Of a DNA stretch of 42,528 nt, positions 5,671 to 13,874 are shown in pieces. The stretch is from a virus. The notes beneath the pieces are model-generated. The model searched no databases. It saw only the letters and a program-made list of their open reading frames with translations, and was not told the DNA's origin. Every line of letters begins with the position of its first letter. Positions within the stretch are counted from its first letter, which is position 1. A program made the translations under genes and the position numbers. The stretch is from the IMG/VR virus record IMGVR_UViG_3300028809_000029, positions 1 to 42,528 of that record, one strand, 5' to 3'.

Positions 5671-6011
5671 GCCAATCGGGAAGACGGCACAGGCTGCATC
5701 GCCGCTGGGACAAACGACTTACTGCCAGCCGGCACGGATGAAGCAGCGGGGAGCGAAAATGCTTCTTGGGCGCTGTGGACGAAACCGGCATCGTCGCCCA
5801 GTCCTTCCCGAGCCCATTCACAGGTACAACGGCAAGCCCCGACGGAATGACTGTCTTTTCGTCGACTTGAGCCAAATTGCTTATAAATATCATAGCGCTG
5901 CTCTCGCCGACGGTACAATCGGTAATTCCGATCCTATCTCTTCCCAAGCCCCTTAGACGGAACGGTCCTCCAGGCTAGGCACACCGAAACCCTTCACCTT
6001 CGGAGAATAAC
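5671..6011 (+). other. Untranslated stretch before the late operon
   Basis: This 341-bp stretch follows the tRNA-like RNA and has no convincing gene. Reading frames crossing it on both strands lack ribosome-binding sites or depend on tRNA-derived sequence. It contains an AT-rich segment near 5880 that may be the late promoter. A ribosome-binding site (GGAG) lies nine bases before the ATG at 6012. In a lambda-like layout this is where a Q-type regulator would act. Confidence 0.5.
5858..5893 (+). promoter_or_regulatory. Candidate late promoter
   Basis: An AT-rich segment contains TTGAGC (5867-5872), TATAAA (5882-5887) and TATCAT (5888-5893). Spacing is short of the ideal 17 for any pair (15 at best). 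It could depend on an activator. It is chosen mainly because it is the only promoter-like sequence before the 23-kb late operon. Confidence 0.3.
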
Positions 6012-7970
6012 ATGAGCCCCATGGGTATCTCCATAGGCATAGGGATAGGCATCGGCCAAGGTAAGGGCGGTGGGGGTGGTCCTGCTCCGACAGAGCGGCT
6101 TGCGGCACACGCCATCGTCGTAGATTTCGGGGATGGTCTTCACCACAAGGGCACAACCAAAGGCCTGTCAAACCCGCTCGATCGGGCGCTTATGGCGAGT
6201 TCAGCGGTATTCCGACAGTTGGAGGGTGGCAACCAGGCCATCTCCGGCGATAATATGGATGATCACCAGACCATCCGGCAGGGCTACACAGACGCTCTGA
6301 ACCCGTCAGTCTTGCTCTCTTCCATGGGCCACAACCCGCCTTACACCCTGTCCAAGGGCGGCGGCGAGACGCAGCAACAGTTCGTTGACCGGTTTATCGC
6401 CCGCTGGGGCGCCGACCTGATCGCCAATCGTTTCGTTGCGAACGCCGACCTTCGCTATGTGATCGGCACGACACCGCCGTCCAACATTGCCGAATCTGAT
6501 GCCGCCGCGATATGGGCTGCGCAAGAGGCCTTCATCGATGATCTCATCGCGGACGGAAAGAGCGCCTACAAGGTAGCGTGGCAGGCCGGGTTCAATACCG
6601 CCACCATGTATTGGGACGGGGTTCACTTCAACGAAAAGGGCGGGGACTACACCGGGCCACTGATCGCGGCTCATCTGGATCAGATCGGCACGATCATGAC
6701 GGCCGATGAGGTTCTGGATCAGGTCGCCGCAATCCCTGACGCGGGTATTGGCGCGAACCTTGAAACGAACCATAGCCTGGTTTCCAGCGGATTTTCCGCA
6801 ACCCTCGCATTCACGGTCAACCCGGCCAACGGCGATACAGTCACGATCAACGGTGCGACATGCACCTTCGTCACTTCCGGCGCGGCTGGTGCCAACCAGT
6901 GCAATATCGGTGCTGCCGCCACCAACACGGCTACAAACCTGCGGACGCTCCTGAACGCCAATCTGGCGACATACGGACTGTCGGCGGCAACGTTGGTGCA
7001 AAGCGTGGCTGCCGTCCGGCTCGATGCGGCGCTGGCCCTCACTCTGGCGCGCTCGGCGGCTCAACCGCTCTTCGCAAATGGCAGGATGGCGACCGGCTGG
7101 GCCGTTTGCAACTTCTGCACCGGCATCGACGCAGTTTCCTGCGACGTTGTCTCGGGTGAGCAGTCTGCGGCGATTACCGGGGTTCCTTCGGCAGAGGGAA
7201 CGGTCACATGGAACCGGCTCACAAACCTCGCCCATACCGGGCAGCCTTACGGCGCTCGCAATGAGTGGATGGGCGGTCTTCGCATCGACGATGGGGCCGG
7301 CGGCAATACCGATGGCCTCAAGACATTCGGCGCAACACAGGGCGGCGGAAATCAGGGTGTCTGGCTCAACGGCGGCGCTGCTGATGCCAACGTTGGAAAC
7401 TGGAACGGGCAGTTCGATGGCTTCTGGCGCACGGTGCCCAAGTACATCCAGGCGCTGGCTCTCAACTACACGATGGCCTTTACGGCTAGGTTGTCCACGA
7501 CGGTAAGTAATTCGGCCCGAACTATCCGACTGCGGTTCCGTAAGCCGACCGAACGGCAGGTCGATACCAAGGCCTTTGCCCGCCCGATCTACCTCGGAGA
7601 CGATTGGGTACAGGGCGGCGCTACCAGCAACCCGCATGTTCCGACCAATCAATCGGCCCAGATGGGTCCGATCGCTGTTCCTGCAAATGGCGGAAGTATC
7701 ACAGCTCGGCCAGGCATTGTTCAAGGCGGAAACGTCACATTCGCGCCCGCCTGGTACAAGAACGTGCCATCCGATCTCGCGGCCGATCTCCTGCCGGAGG
7801 AACACCCGACGACACCGGTTTCCCCGTTCGCCACGGCCTTCGCGTCTGGAACGTTCGCGGGCTTGGTCTCAGGCGACAAGCTGCGGTTCTATTCTCGGCC
7901 GACGAATGACTTCCTCGGAGCAGGCACCCGCCCGCTGCTGCAGCCTTACATCGAGTACACGGTCGCCTAA
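6012..7970 (+). CDS. SGNH-hydrolase-fold virion protein lacking the catalytic serine
   Basis: The 652-residue product starts with a Gly/Ile-rich segment. An SGNH/GDSL-like domain follows at about 34-220: block I reads VVDFGDG (36-42), block III G-H-N (106-108), block V WDGVHFNEKG (201-210, Asp202 and His205). In active enzymes block I is G-D-S; here Gly42 (codon GGT at 6135) replaces the nucleophile Ser. The C-terminal 400 residues are beta-rich and look like a carbohydrate-binding or virion part. It may bind host polysaccharide without cleaving it, or use another residue. As first gene of the late operon it is probably a spike or adhesion component. Confidence 0.6.
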   Translation: MSPMGISIGIGIGIGQGKGGGGGPAPTERLAAHAIVVDFGDGLHHKGTTKGLSNPLDRALMASSAVFRQLEGGNQAISGDNMDDHQTIRQGYTDALNPSVLLSSMGHNPPYTLSKGGGETQQQFVDRFIARWGADLIANRFVANADLRYVIGTTPPSNIAESDAAAIWAAQEAFIDDLIADGKSAYKVAWQAGFNTATMYWDGVHFNEKGGDYTGPLIAAHLDQIGTIMTADEVLDQVAAIPDAGIGANLETNHSLVSSGFSATLAFTVNPANGDTVTINGATCTFVTSGAAGANQCNIGAAATNTATNLRTLLNANLATYGLSAATLVQSVAAVRLDAALALTLARSAAQPLFANGRMATGWAVCNFCTGIDAVSCDVVSGEQSAAITGVPSAEGTVTWNRLTNLAHTGQPYGARNEWMGGLRIDDGAGGNTDGLKTFGATQGGGNQGVWLNGGAADANVGNWNGQFDGFWRTVPKYIQALALNYTMAFTARLSTTVSNSARTIRLRFRKPTERQVDTKAFARPIYLGDDWVQGGATSNPHVPTNQSAQMGPIAVPANGGSITARPGIVQGGNVTFAPAWYKNVPSDLAADLLPEEHPTTPVSPFATAFASGTFAGLVSGDKLRFYSRPTNDFLGAGTRPLLQPYIEYTVA

Positions 7971-8011
7971 CCCCACCGCCCCATCATCAAAAGCTAGGAT
8001 AGGATCAACCC

Positions 8012-8272
8012 ATGGCCGCTACAAATCCTTACGGCGCTGATGTTGCTGTTCTGGGGCCTGCCTCCAATGGTGAGGAAGTCACCCCAAGCGACTCCGCAGA
8101 CCTGACCCACGTCTCCCGAGGCCTGTATATAGGTGTAGCAGGCACGATCTCGGTCGTCATGCGTGGCGGTCAGACCCTCTCGCTCACCGTAGAGGCAGGA
8201 TTGCACCCTCTGGCAGTTTCCAGGGTGAGGGCCACAGGGACCACGGCGACGGGAATTGTCGCTGTCTGGTAG
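8012..8272 (+). CDS. Small beta-rich virion-associated protein
   Basis: This 86-residue protein belongs in pattern to a small conserved phage family. It has Pro-Ser-Asp-Ser-Ala-Asp near residue 25, then ALYVG-like RGLYIGVAGTISVVMRGG, and a VRATGTTATGIVAVW end. Such proteins occur beside terminase or spike genes and are presumed structural (decoration or spike tip), but no biochemical role is established to my knowledge. It follows the SGNH-fold gene by 41 bp with AGGAT upstream of the ATG. Confidence 0.65.
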   Translation: MAATNPYGADVAVLGPASNGEEVTPSDSADLTHVSRGLYIGVAGTISVVMRGGQTLSLTVEAGLHPLAVSRVRATGTTATGIVAVW

Positions 8273-8313
8273 AAGATTCGTATCGCCAAATGCTCAGGGA
8301 GAACAGGCAAAGC

Positions 8314-8856
8314 ATGAGTTCTGTAGTCTATAACGTCGTATGCTCGAAGTGCCTACAGCAGACTGGTTACTCCCACGCCCCGTTCTCTCATGAATTCGTT
8401 TGCGCGGTTTGCCTTAATCTGAAGAAGCCGTCGCTTCCGAGCAAGCCGCGGATGACGAAGTCAGAGGCGCGCAGGGCTCAGCGGCAAGCAGAAATAAGAC
8501 CAGTCACGAAGCTTATTACGGACTTTTCCCCCAGCGGTAGATCTGGTCTCTACATCTACGCGGTGGTGATCAAGCAGCATCCCGACAAGGTAAAGATTGG
8601 CATGACTCGGAAATGGGTTAACCGCCGCCGGTCCTATGCCAATTGGGATTTGTCACCTGGCGATGCGATCATTGACGAACGCGTCTTCTGCATCAGCGAA
8701 GAGTTTATCGACCTCGAAAAGCTTGAGGCACACATTTTGTCTACGTTCGGCGAACCGAGAGCGTTTGGCGCTGAGTGGTTCCGATCTGACATCGACACGG
8801 CATGTCAGCACATCGACCGTATCATGTGCGCCAATGACATTAGCTACACTCTCTAG
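8314..8856 (+). CDS. GIY-YIG (T5orf172-like) nuclease with zinc ribbon
   Basis: The product is 180 residues from ATG 8314 (188 from ATG 8290). An N-terminal Cys-x-x-Cys pair (CSKC near 10, CAVC near 31) suggests a zinc ribbon. After a basic linker, GLYIYAVVI and VKIGMTRKWVNRRRSYA (about 85-115) match the GIY-YIG core of the T5orf172/Mug113 family. Further C-terminal motifs include LEKLEAHILSTFG and EWFRSD. It is probably a mobile, homing-type endonuclease. The gene looks less GC-rich than its neighbours and interrupts an otherwise structural block just before terminase, which is consistent with insertion. Confidence 0.75.
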   Translation: MSSVVYNVVCSKCLQQTGYSHAPFSHEFVCAVCLNLKKPSLPSKPRMTKSEARRAQRQAEIRPVTKLITDFSPSGRSGLYIYAVVIKQHPDKVKIGMTRKWVNRRRSYANWDLSPGDAIIDERVFCISEEFIDLEKLEAHILSTFGEPRAFGAEWFRSDIDTACQHIDRIMCANDISYTL

Positions 8857-8865
8857 GAGGTTGAA

Positions 8866-9021
8866 ATGATAACCACCATCCTAATTATTTTCCTCGTTCT
8901 GGTTCTCGTCGGTGCATTCCCGTCGTGGCCTCATAGCCAAGGCTGGGGCTACGGCCCATCGGGAGGCATCGGCCTTCTGGTGATCATCCTCGTCGTTCTG
9001 CTGCTAATGGGCAGGCTGTAG
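8866..9021 (+). CDS. DUF3309-type small membrane protein
   Basis: The product is 51 residues, with a near-perfect ribosome-binding site (TAGGAGGTTGAA) before ATG 8866. Two hydrophobic segments flank a conserved middle: TTILIIFLVLVLVGAFPSWP, then HSQGWGYGPSGGIG, then LLVIILVVLLLMGRL. This is the DUF3309 pattern (PSWPHS...WGYGPSGG), common in alphaproteobacteria. Function unknown. Its place between a nuclease gene and terminase is unusual. It may be a host-derived passenger or act at the membrane during infection. Confidence 0.85.
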   Translation: MITTILIIFLVLVLVGAFPSWPHSQGWGYGPSGGIGLLVIILVVLLLMGRL

Positions 9022-9035
9022 GAGGCACTAAAGAA

Positions 9036-9332
9036 GTGACCGATACAGCTAGGAAGCCACCACGCGCCGGCATGGGCAGACCGAAGGGCGCGGTGAACAA
9101 AACAACTGCACTGCTCAAGGACGCCATTCTGCAGGCGGCTACGGAGGCTGGCAACAAGGTCGGCAAGGACGGGCTGGTTTCATACCTGGAGCAGCAAGCG
9201 TCAGAGAACCCCGGACCATTCCTCGCCCTCCTGGGTAAAGTGCTTCCGATGCAAGTTGATGCAAGTGTCAACGGAGAACTGTCCGTGACCTTCAAGACCA
9301 TTTACGAAGCCATCCCCGATAACAATGGCTGA
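9036..9332 (+). CDS. Terminase small subunit (putative)
   Basis: This 98-residue protein starts at GTG 9036 with GGAGGC upstream and overlaps the large terminase gene by 8 bases. It opens with a basic GRPKGAVNKTT segment typical of small terminase or DUF5681-like proteins, followed by helices (ALLKDAILQAATEAG, YLEQQASENPGPFLALLGKV). It should recognise the packaging site and hand DNA to the large subunit. The assignment depends partly on position; the DNA-binding part is short. Confidence 0.75.
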   Translation: MTDTARKPPRAGMGRPKGAVNKTTALLKDAILQAATEAGNKVGKDGLVSYLEQQASENPGPFLALLGKVLPMQVDASVNGELSVTFKTIYEAIPDNNG

Positions 9333-10683
9333 ATACCAATTCCGGGTGCGTTGGTATCAGCGCGGCTTTCACGAGGCTCTGGTCAACCAGAAGAAGAAGA
9401 GGCTGATCGAGATTGCCCATCGACGCTGGGGCAAGGATGAGATCGTCCTCAACGGCTTCAGGGAGCTTTCACAGAAGCGCGTCGGCACATACTGGCATTG
9501 CTTCCCGGAATACGCTCAGGCCCGCAAGGCGATCTGGAACGGGGTAAACGGCCATACGGGCAAGCGAAGGATCGACGAGGCATTCCCTCCCGAGATCCGC
9601 AAGCGCGTCAACGACAATGACATGTTCATCGAAACCGTCTGGGGCTCTACCTGGCAGCTTCTCGGTTCCGATCGGTATGATGCAACGGTCGGCTCTGGCC
9701 CTGTTGGAATAGCGTATTCGGAATGGGCTCTCTGCAATCCTGCAGCCTGGGCCTATCACAAGCCGATGATCGAGGAGTCGGGCGGAACCGCGGCGTTCAT
9801 CACCACACCCCGCGGCAACAACCACGCCAAGACGATGTACGATCGGGCGGTTGGCAATGACAACTGGTTCGCTGAACTGTCCAGCATCACGGATACCGGT
9901 GCTCTTACTCCTGCGCAGCTCGCGGAAAGCCTTTCGGAATATCAGGACATGTTCGGCCTTGAGCTTGGCCGCGCGATGTTCGAACAGGAGTATTACTGCT
10001 CGTTTGCTGGAGCCATGGTCGGGGCCTATTGGGGCGCTGAGATGGCGCAGGCCGAACGACAGGGCCGGTTGCTGGATGTCGAGATCGACAAGCGTTACCC
10101 GGTCCATACGGCCTGGGACCTCGGCAAGGCGGTCAACAACCCGATCTGGTGTTTCCAGGTCATCAAGGGCGCTCCCCGCATCGTGGATTTCTACCGGCCG
10201 GAGTCGGAAGACGTAAGCGATTGGTGCCGCTGGCTTGATGAGCGGGGCTATCACGGCAACGACTACGTTCCTCATGACGCGATGTACACCGAATGGGGAT
10301 CAAAGCGCACTCGCATCGAGATCCTGCATTCCCTGAAGCGGAAACCCTGCAGGGTCGGCAAGGTCTCGGTAGCAGACGGTCTGACCGCCGGCCGCGAGAC
10401 GATCAAGGTTGCTCAATTCCACAAGGGCAACGATGAGCGCGGCGATCGTATGGAACTTGGCACCAACGGTCTGAAGAACTACCGCCGCGAATGGGATGAC
10501 GAACTCAAGACCTTCCGGGAAAACCCCGTGAAGGATTGGGCAGAGCATATCGGTTCCGCCTTCCGGTATCTGGGGCTTGCCTGGCGTGAAGCCGCCAAGG
10601 AAGAACCGCCGGAAAAGAAGATCAATCAGGATTATCGCCCTGCTCGTGAACCGGCTGATGCTGGGGACTGGATGACCTACTGA
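9325..10683 (+). CDS. terL: Terminase large subunit
   Basis: The 452-residue product is the DNA-packaging motor and nuclease. The ATPase has a Walker A variant (HRRWGKDE, 32-39), the Walker B/catalytic Glu at about 133 (GIAYSEWAL), and a following ITTPRGNNH segment (coupling motif). The C-terminal RNase H-like nuclease begins at TAWDLG (Asp265), with further acidic residues (VPHDA near 315, DGLT). The size suits a P22/lambda-type large terminase. Downstream portal and scaffold genes confirm the context. Confidence 0.92.
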   Translation: MAEYQFRVRWYQRGFHEALVNQKKKRLIEIAHRRWGKDEIVLNGFRELSQKRVGTYWHCFPEYAQARKAIWNGVNGHTGKRRIDEAFPPEIRKRVNDNDMFIETVWGSTWQLLGSDRYDATVGSGPVGIAYSEWALCNPAAWAYHKPMIEESGGTAAFITTPRGNNHAKTMYDRAVGNDNWFAELSSITDTGALTPAQLAESLSEYQDMFGLELGRAMFEQEYYCSFAGAMVGAYWGAEMAQAERQGRLLDVEIDKRYPVHTAWDLGKAVNNPIWCFQVIKGAPRIVDFYRPESEDVSDWCRWLDERGYHGNDYVPHDAMYTEWGSKRTRIEILHSLKRKPCRVGKVSVADGLTAGRETIKVAQFHKGNDERGDRMELGTNGLKNYRREWDDELKTFRENPVKDWAEHIGSAFRYLGLAWREAAKEEPPEKKINQDYRPAREPADAGDWMTY

Positions 10684-10880
10684 TGCGCACGTTTTACGCT
10701 CATACATGGACGGGCCGCAGCAATGATTGGCCGATGATCGTTATCGGGAAATACCCGTATGTGGTCCTTCGCCTTGGCTATGATGACAACGCCTGTGTGT
10801 ACGGCGTGTTTGCCTACTTCTTCGGCCATACGTTCTCGCGCTGGATCAAGACCAAAGCGCAAATGTGCGGGGCTCTTTGA
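10683..10880 (+). CDS. Small hypothetical protein between terminase and portal
   Basis: This 65-residue frame overlaps the terminase stop by one base (TGATG), and its own stop overlaps the portal start in the same way, so all three are translationally coupled. The sequence is aromatic-rich (YPYVVLRLGY, GVFAYFFGHTFSRW) and may sit at a membrane or protein interface. No family recognised. Confidence 0.6.
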   Translation: MRTFYAHTWTGRSNDWPMIVIGKYPYVVLRLGYDDNACVYGVFAYFFGHTFSRWIKTKAQMCGAL

Positions 10881-12874
10881 TGCTTGCAGCCAATCACACA
10901 GGTTATGTTCAGGGGAGCGGACCGGCGCAAGGCCCCACAGAGGCTATTGCGACCACGGATCACCTTGCGCTCAAGAAGGGCTATCTGTCCTATCTCGAAA
11001 CCAAGAACGAGGAAATAAAGGAGCAGCAGAACGCGCGGCGCTATTACCATGGCGTCCAGTACACGGCCAAGCAGATCAAGGTGTTCAACGACCGCAAGCA
11101 ACCTGTCGTCACCTACAATCGCATCGGCCGCAAGATCAACGCCGTCGTCGGGCTGCTGGAGCGCCAGAAGCAGGACCCTCGCGGCTTTCCCCGCACTCCA
11201 AAGCATGAGGAAGGCGCGGAGATCGCGACTGCCGTGCTGCGGTATATCTGCGACGAACAGGAATGGGGCACGAAATCACCAATCTGCGGCATGAACGGCG
11301 CCGTTGATGGCATTGCCGGCGTTGAAATGCTGCTGGAGCAGGGTGATAACGGAGATATCGAAGTCGGATTTGATGTCGTCGATCCGTCGTCCTTCTTTTA
11401 CGATCCGCGTTCCCTGCAGTGGGATTTCTCCGATGCTCGTTTCATGGGCATTGGCAAATGGGCAGACGTTGACGCGCTGGTCGAACAGTTCCCCGATAAG
11501 GAAGACGAGATCCGGGCATCGCTCGAAACCGGCTCAGAACTGACCAGCAACCCCGACACGGACAACAAGTGGTACTCGACGGGCGAGAACGGCAACCGTA
11601 TTCGCGTCATCGACCATTGGTACATCAAGGGCGGAGAATGGCGCTATTGCGTCTACACCGGCTCGACGATTCTTGCTGAAGGCGTCTCTCCGTTCAAGGA
11701 CGAGAAGGGCAAGACGCAGTGCAAGTACATCATGTACTCGGCCAACATCGACCACGAGGGCGATCGTTACGGCTTCGTGCGCAACATGCAGTCAAGCCAG
11801 GACGAGATCAACCAGCGCCGCGCCAAGGGCCTGCATCAGCTCAATACCCGTCGCCTCATCATCCCGGAAGGGACTGGCGCCAACATCGAGAAGATCCGCA
11901 AGGAAGCAGCTCGCCCCGATGGCGTTATCCTGTATCCGCAAGGCTCGGAACCTCCGCAGTTCGACGATGCGTCCAAAAGCACCGAATTGCAGGGTCAATT
12001 GGCCTTCCTCGAAGATGCAAAGAACGAGATCGAGAACTACGGCTTCAATCCTGCCCTGATGGGGCAGGGCGTCGATAACCTGTCTGGTCGCGCGATGCAG
12101 ATCCAGCAGCAGGCAGGCATTGCCGAGCTTGGTCCGTATCTGCTGGCCTTCAAGGGCTGGAAGATCCGCGTTTACCGGGCGCTCTGGAACGCTGTGCGTC
12201 TGCATTGGACATCCGAGCGCTGGATTCGCGTGACCGATGACAACCAGGTGGCGCAGTTCTTTGCGGTCAACCAGATGGGCGTCGATCCGAACACGGGCGC
12301 TCCGGCGCTGGTCAACGCACTCGGCTCCCTCGACGTTGATATCATCATCGACGAAGGCCCAGACACGATCAACGTTCAGCAGGATGTTTACGACACTCTC
12401 ACGCTCATGGCGAGGAACGGTGTCGACACGCCGCCGGAATTGATTATCGAGGCCTCTACGCTGCCTGGGTCAACAAAGAAGCGGATGTTGGAGACGCTAG
12501 AAAAGAAAGCGCAGTCCAACCCACTCGCCCAGGCCGGAGCGGAAGCGGAAGTCATGGAGCGGCGCGCATCCGCCAAGCTCAAGGAAGCGCAGGCCATAAA
12601 AGCCATGGCCGACGCTTCTGCAGCCGGCATGCAGCAGCCCGGTCAAGGCCCGAACATGATCGACGCTGCCAAGACAGAGGCCGAGATCCGCAACAAGGAT
12701 GCCGGAACTGTCAAGCTCATGGCGGAAACCGACAAGATCAGGACCGAGACGGCACTTGCCCCGGTCGAAATGGCAAACCAGCAGGCCGAGCAGGAGCGGA
12801 GCCGCGAAGAGAGATTTGCGTTCAAGGGTGCCGACCTTCGTCAAGCGAGGGACGGCGCCACAGCGCAAAAATAA
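10880..12874 (+). CDS. P22-type portal protein
   Basis: The 664-residue product starts at ATG 10880 (TGATG overlap). It forms the dodecameric ring through which DNA enters and leaves the head. The N-terminal part (NARRYYHGVQYTAKQIK, PVVTYNRIGRKINAVVG, KQDPRGFPRTP) is typical of the P22/T7-like portal family that uses RxPxYNxI-type core motifs. The clip and stem follow, and the last 130 residues are Ala/Glu/Gln-rich coiled coil, suited to a barrel. Length is close to P22 gp1 (725). Confidence 0.88.
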   Translation: MLAANHTGYVQGSGPAQGPTEAIATTDHLALKKGYLSYLETKNEEIKEQQNARRYYHGVQYTAKQIKVFNDRKQPVVTYNRIGRKINAVVGLLERQKQDPRGFPRTPKHEEGAEIATAVLRYICDEQEWGTKSPICGMNGAVDGIAGVEMLLEQGDNGDIEVGFDVVDPSSFFYDPRSLQWDFSDARFMGIGKWADVDALVEQFPDKEDEIRASLETGSELTSNPDTDNKWYSTGENGNRIRVIDHWYIKGGEWRYCVYTGSTILAEGVSPFKDEKGKTQCKYIMYSANIDHEGDRYGFVRNMQSSQDEINQRRAKGLHQLNTRRLIIPEGTGANIEKIRKEAARPDGVILYPQGSEPPQFDDASKSTELQGQLAFLEDAKNEIENYGFNPALMGQGVDNLSGRAMQIQQQAGIAELGPYLLAFKGWKIRVYRALWNAVRLHWTSERWIRVTDDNQVAQFFAVNQMGVDPNTGAPALVNALGSLDVDIIIDEGPDTINVQQDVYDTLTLMARNGVDTPPELIIEASTLPGSTKKRMLETLEKKAQSNPLAQAGAEAEVMERRASAKLKEAQAIKAMADASAAGMQQPGQGPNMIDAAKTEAEIRNKDAGTVKLMAETDKIRTETALAPVEMANQQAEQERSREERFAFKGADLRQARDGATAQK

Positions 12875-13003
12875 GAGCCGCCATCTTCAAGGGCGATTTC
12901 GGCCGCTTGTCCGTAACAAGCAGAGTGCCGCCGACTAGACGGGCGAAAGCCGCCGCCAGGCATAAGGGCGATCCGTGAAACCTCCCACGATCAGGAGACT
13001 ACA

Positions 13004-13837
13004 GTGAACGAACTGGACGAAATCATGTCCGGTAGCGACGGTGTCGTGCCGGAAGTCAGCAACGAACCAGCAGCCAAACCCCGCGATGAAATCGGACGAT
13101 TTGCACCGAAGGTTGAAGAACCGGCGGCAATTGTCGAGCCGATCGCAGAAGCACAGCCAGGCCCGGAAGAAGCCCACCCACAGGGCGGCATTCCCCAGGC
13201 TCGGTTGAAGGCCGAAGCGGAAAAGCGCCGTGAAGCCGAAGCAGATGCAGCGGCCCTACGTCGTGAGATCGCGGAACTCCGCGGAATGGTCCAGGCAACC
13301 CGCCAGCCCGCTCCGCAGCCACAGCAGGAACAGCCGCCGGCCAGCCTTTGGGATGACCCGGATGCCTACCTCAAGAGCCAGATCAGCCCATTGGAACAGA
13401 GGCTTCTCGCGCAAGCGGCAAACTTCTCCATGCGCATGGCCATCAAGGAACACGGCAAGGAAGTATTCGATGCAGCCGAACAGGCACTCGCGCAAGCCGC
13501 GAACACGCCAGACGGCCAGCAGTTCATTTCCAAGCTTCGCGCCTCCGATGATCCTGCCGAAGAGCTGATCAAGTGGCACAAACAGCAGCAGGCCTTTGCC
13601 CGCGTCGGCAACGATCCTGATGCATGGCTGAATGCTGAAATCGAAAAGCGCCTCAGTGATCCGGCCGAGCAGGCCAAGATCATGGAGCGCATCCGCAGTG
13701 GTGCGGCGTCCAACACCAATCGTTCACAGCCCCTAACCAGCCTGCCTCCGTCCCTCTCCCGCATGCCTGCCGGCGGCAATACCGCTGCGGACAGCGACAT
13801 GAGCGACGGGGCGCTTTTCAGCCACGCAATGCGGTGA
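13004..13837 (+). CDS. Capsid scaffolding protein
   Basis: This 277-residue protein starts at GTG 13004 behind AGGAG. It is acidic and Pro/Ala-rich at the N-terminus (AAKPRDEIGRFAPK motif). A coiled coil lies at about 65-100 (ARLKAEAEKRREAEADAAAL). The rest is helical with Gln/Pro-rich linkers. Position between portal and coat, charge and helicity are those of a scaffold that guides procapsid assembly. No protease gene is visible, so it may be released intact as in P22. Confidence 0.8.
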   Translation: MNELDEIMSGSDGVVPEVSNEPAAKPRDEIGRFAPKVEEPAAIVEPIAEAQPGPEEAHPQGGIPQARLKAEAEKRREAEADAAALRREIAELRGMVQATRQPAPQPQQEQPPASLWDDPDAYLKSQISPLEQRLLAQAANFSMRMAIKEHGKEVFDAAEQALAQAANTPDGQQFISKLRASDDPAEELIKWHKQQQAFARVGNDPDAWLNAEIEKRLSDPAEQAKIMERIRSGAASNTNRSQPLTSLPPSLSRMPAGGNTAADSDMSDGALFSHAMR

Positions 13838-13874
13838 CCTCGACAGGCATCGCCCGTCAAAAGGATAGACCTCC

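Noticed and set aside
5550-5947. Overlapping frames on both strands across the tRNA-like RNA
   Set aside because: The peptide pieces come from reading the T-arm (GFEP/GSNPI-type peptides), a well-known artefact over tRNA genes, and no ribosome-binding site is present.
6306-7805. A 499-codon open frame on the minus strand opposite the SGNH-fold gene
   Set aside because: It is a shadow of a GC-rich gene on the other strand. The composition is Arg/Gly-rich, no ribosome-binding site precedes it, and no family pattern is visible.
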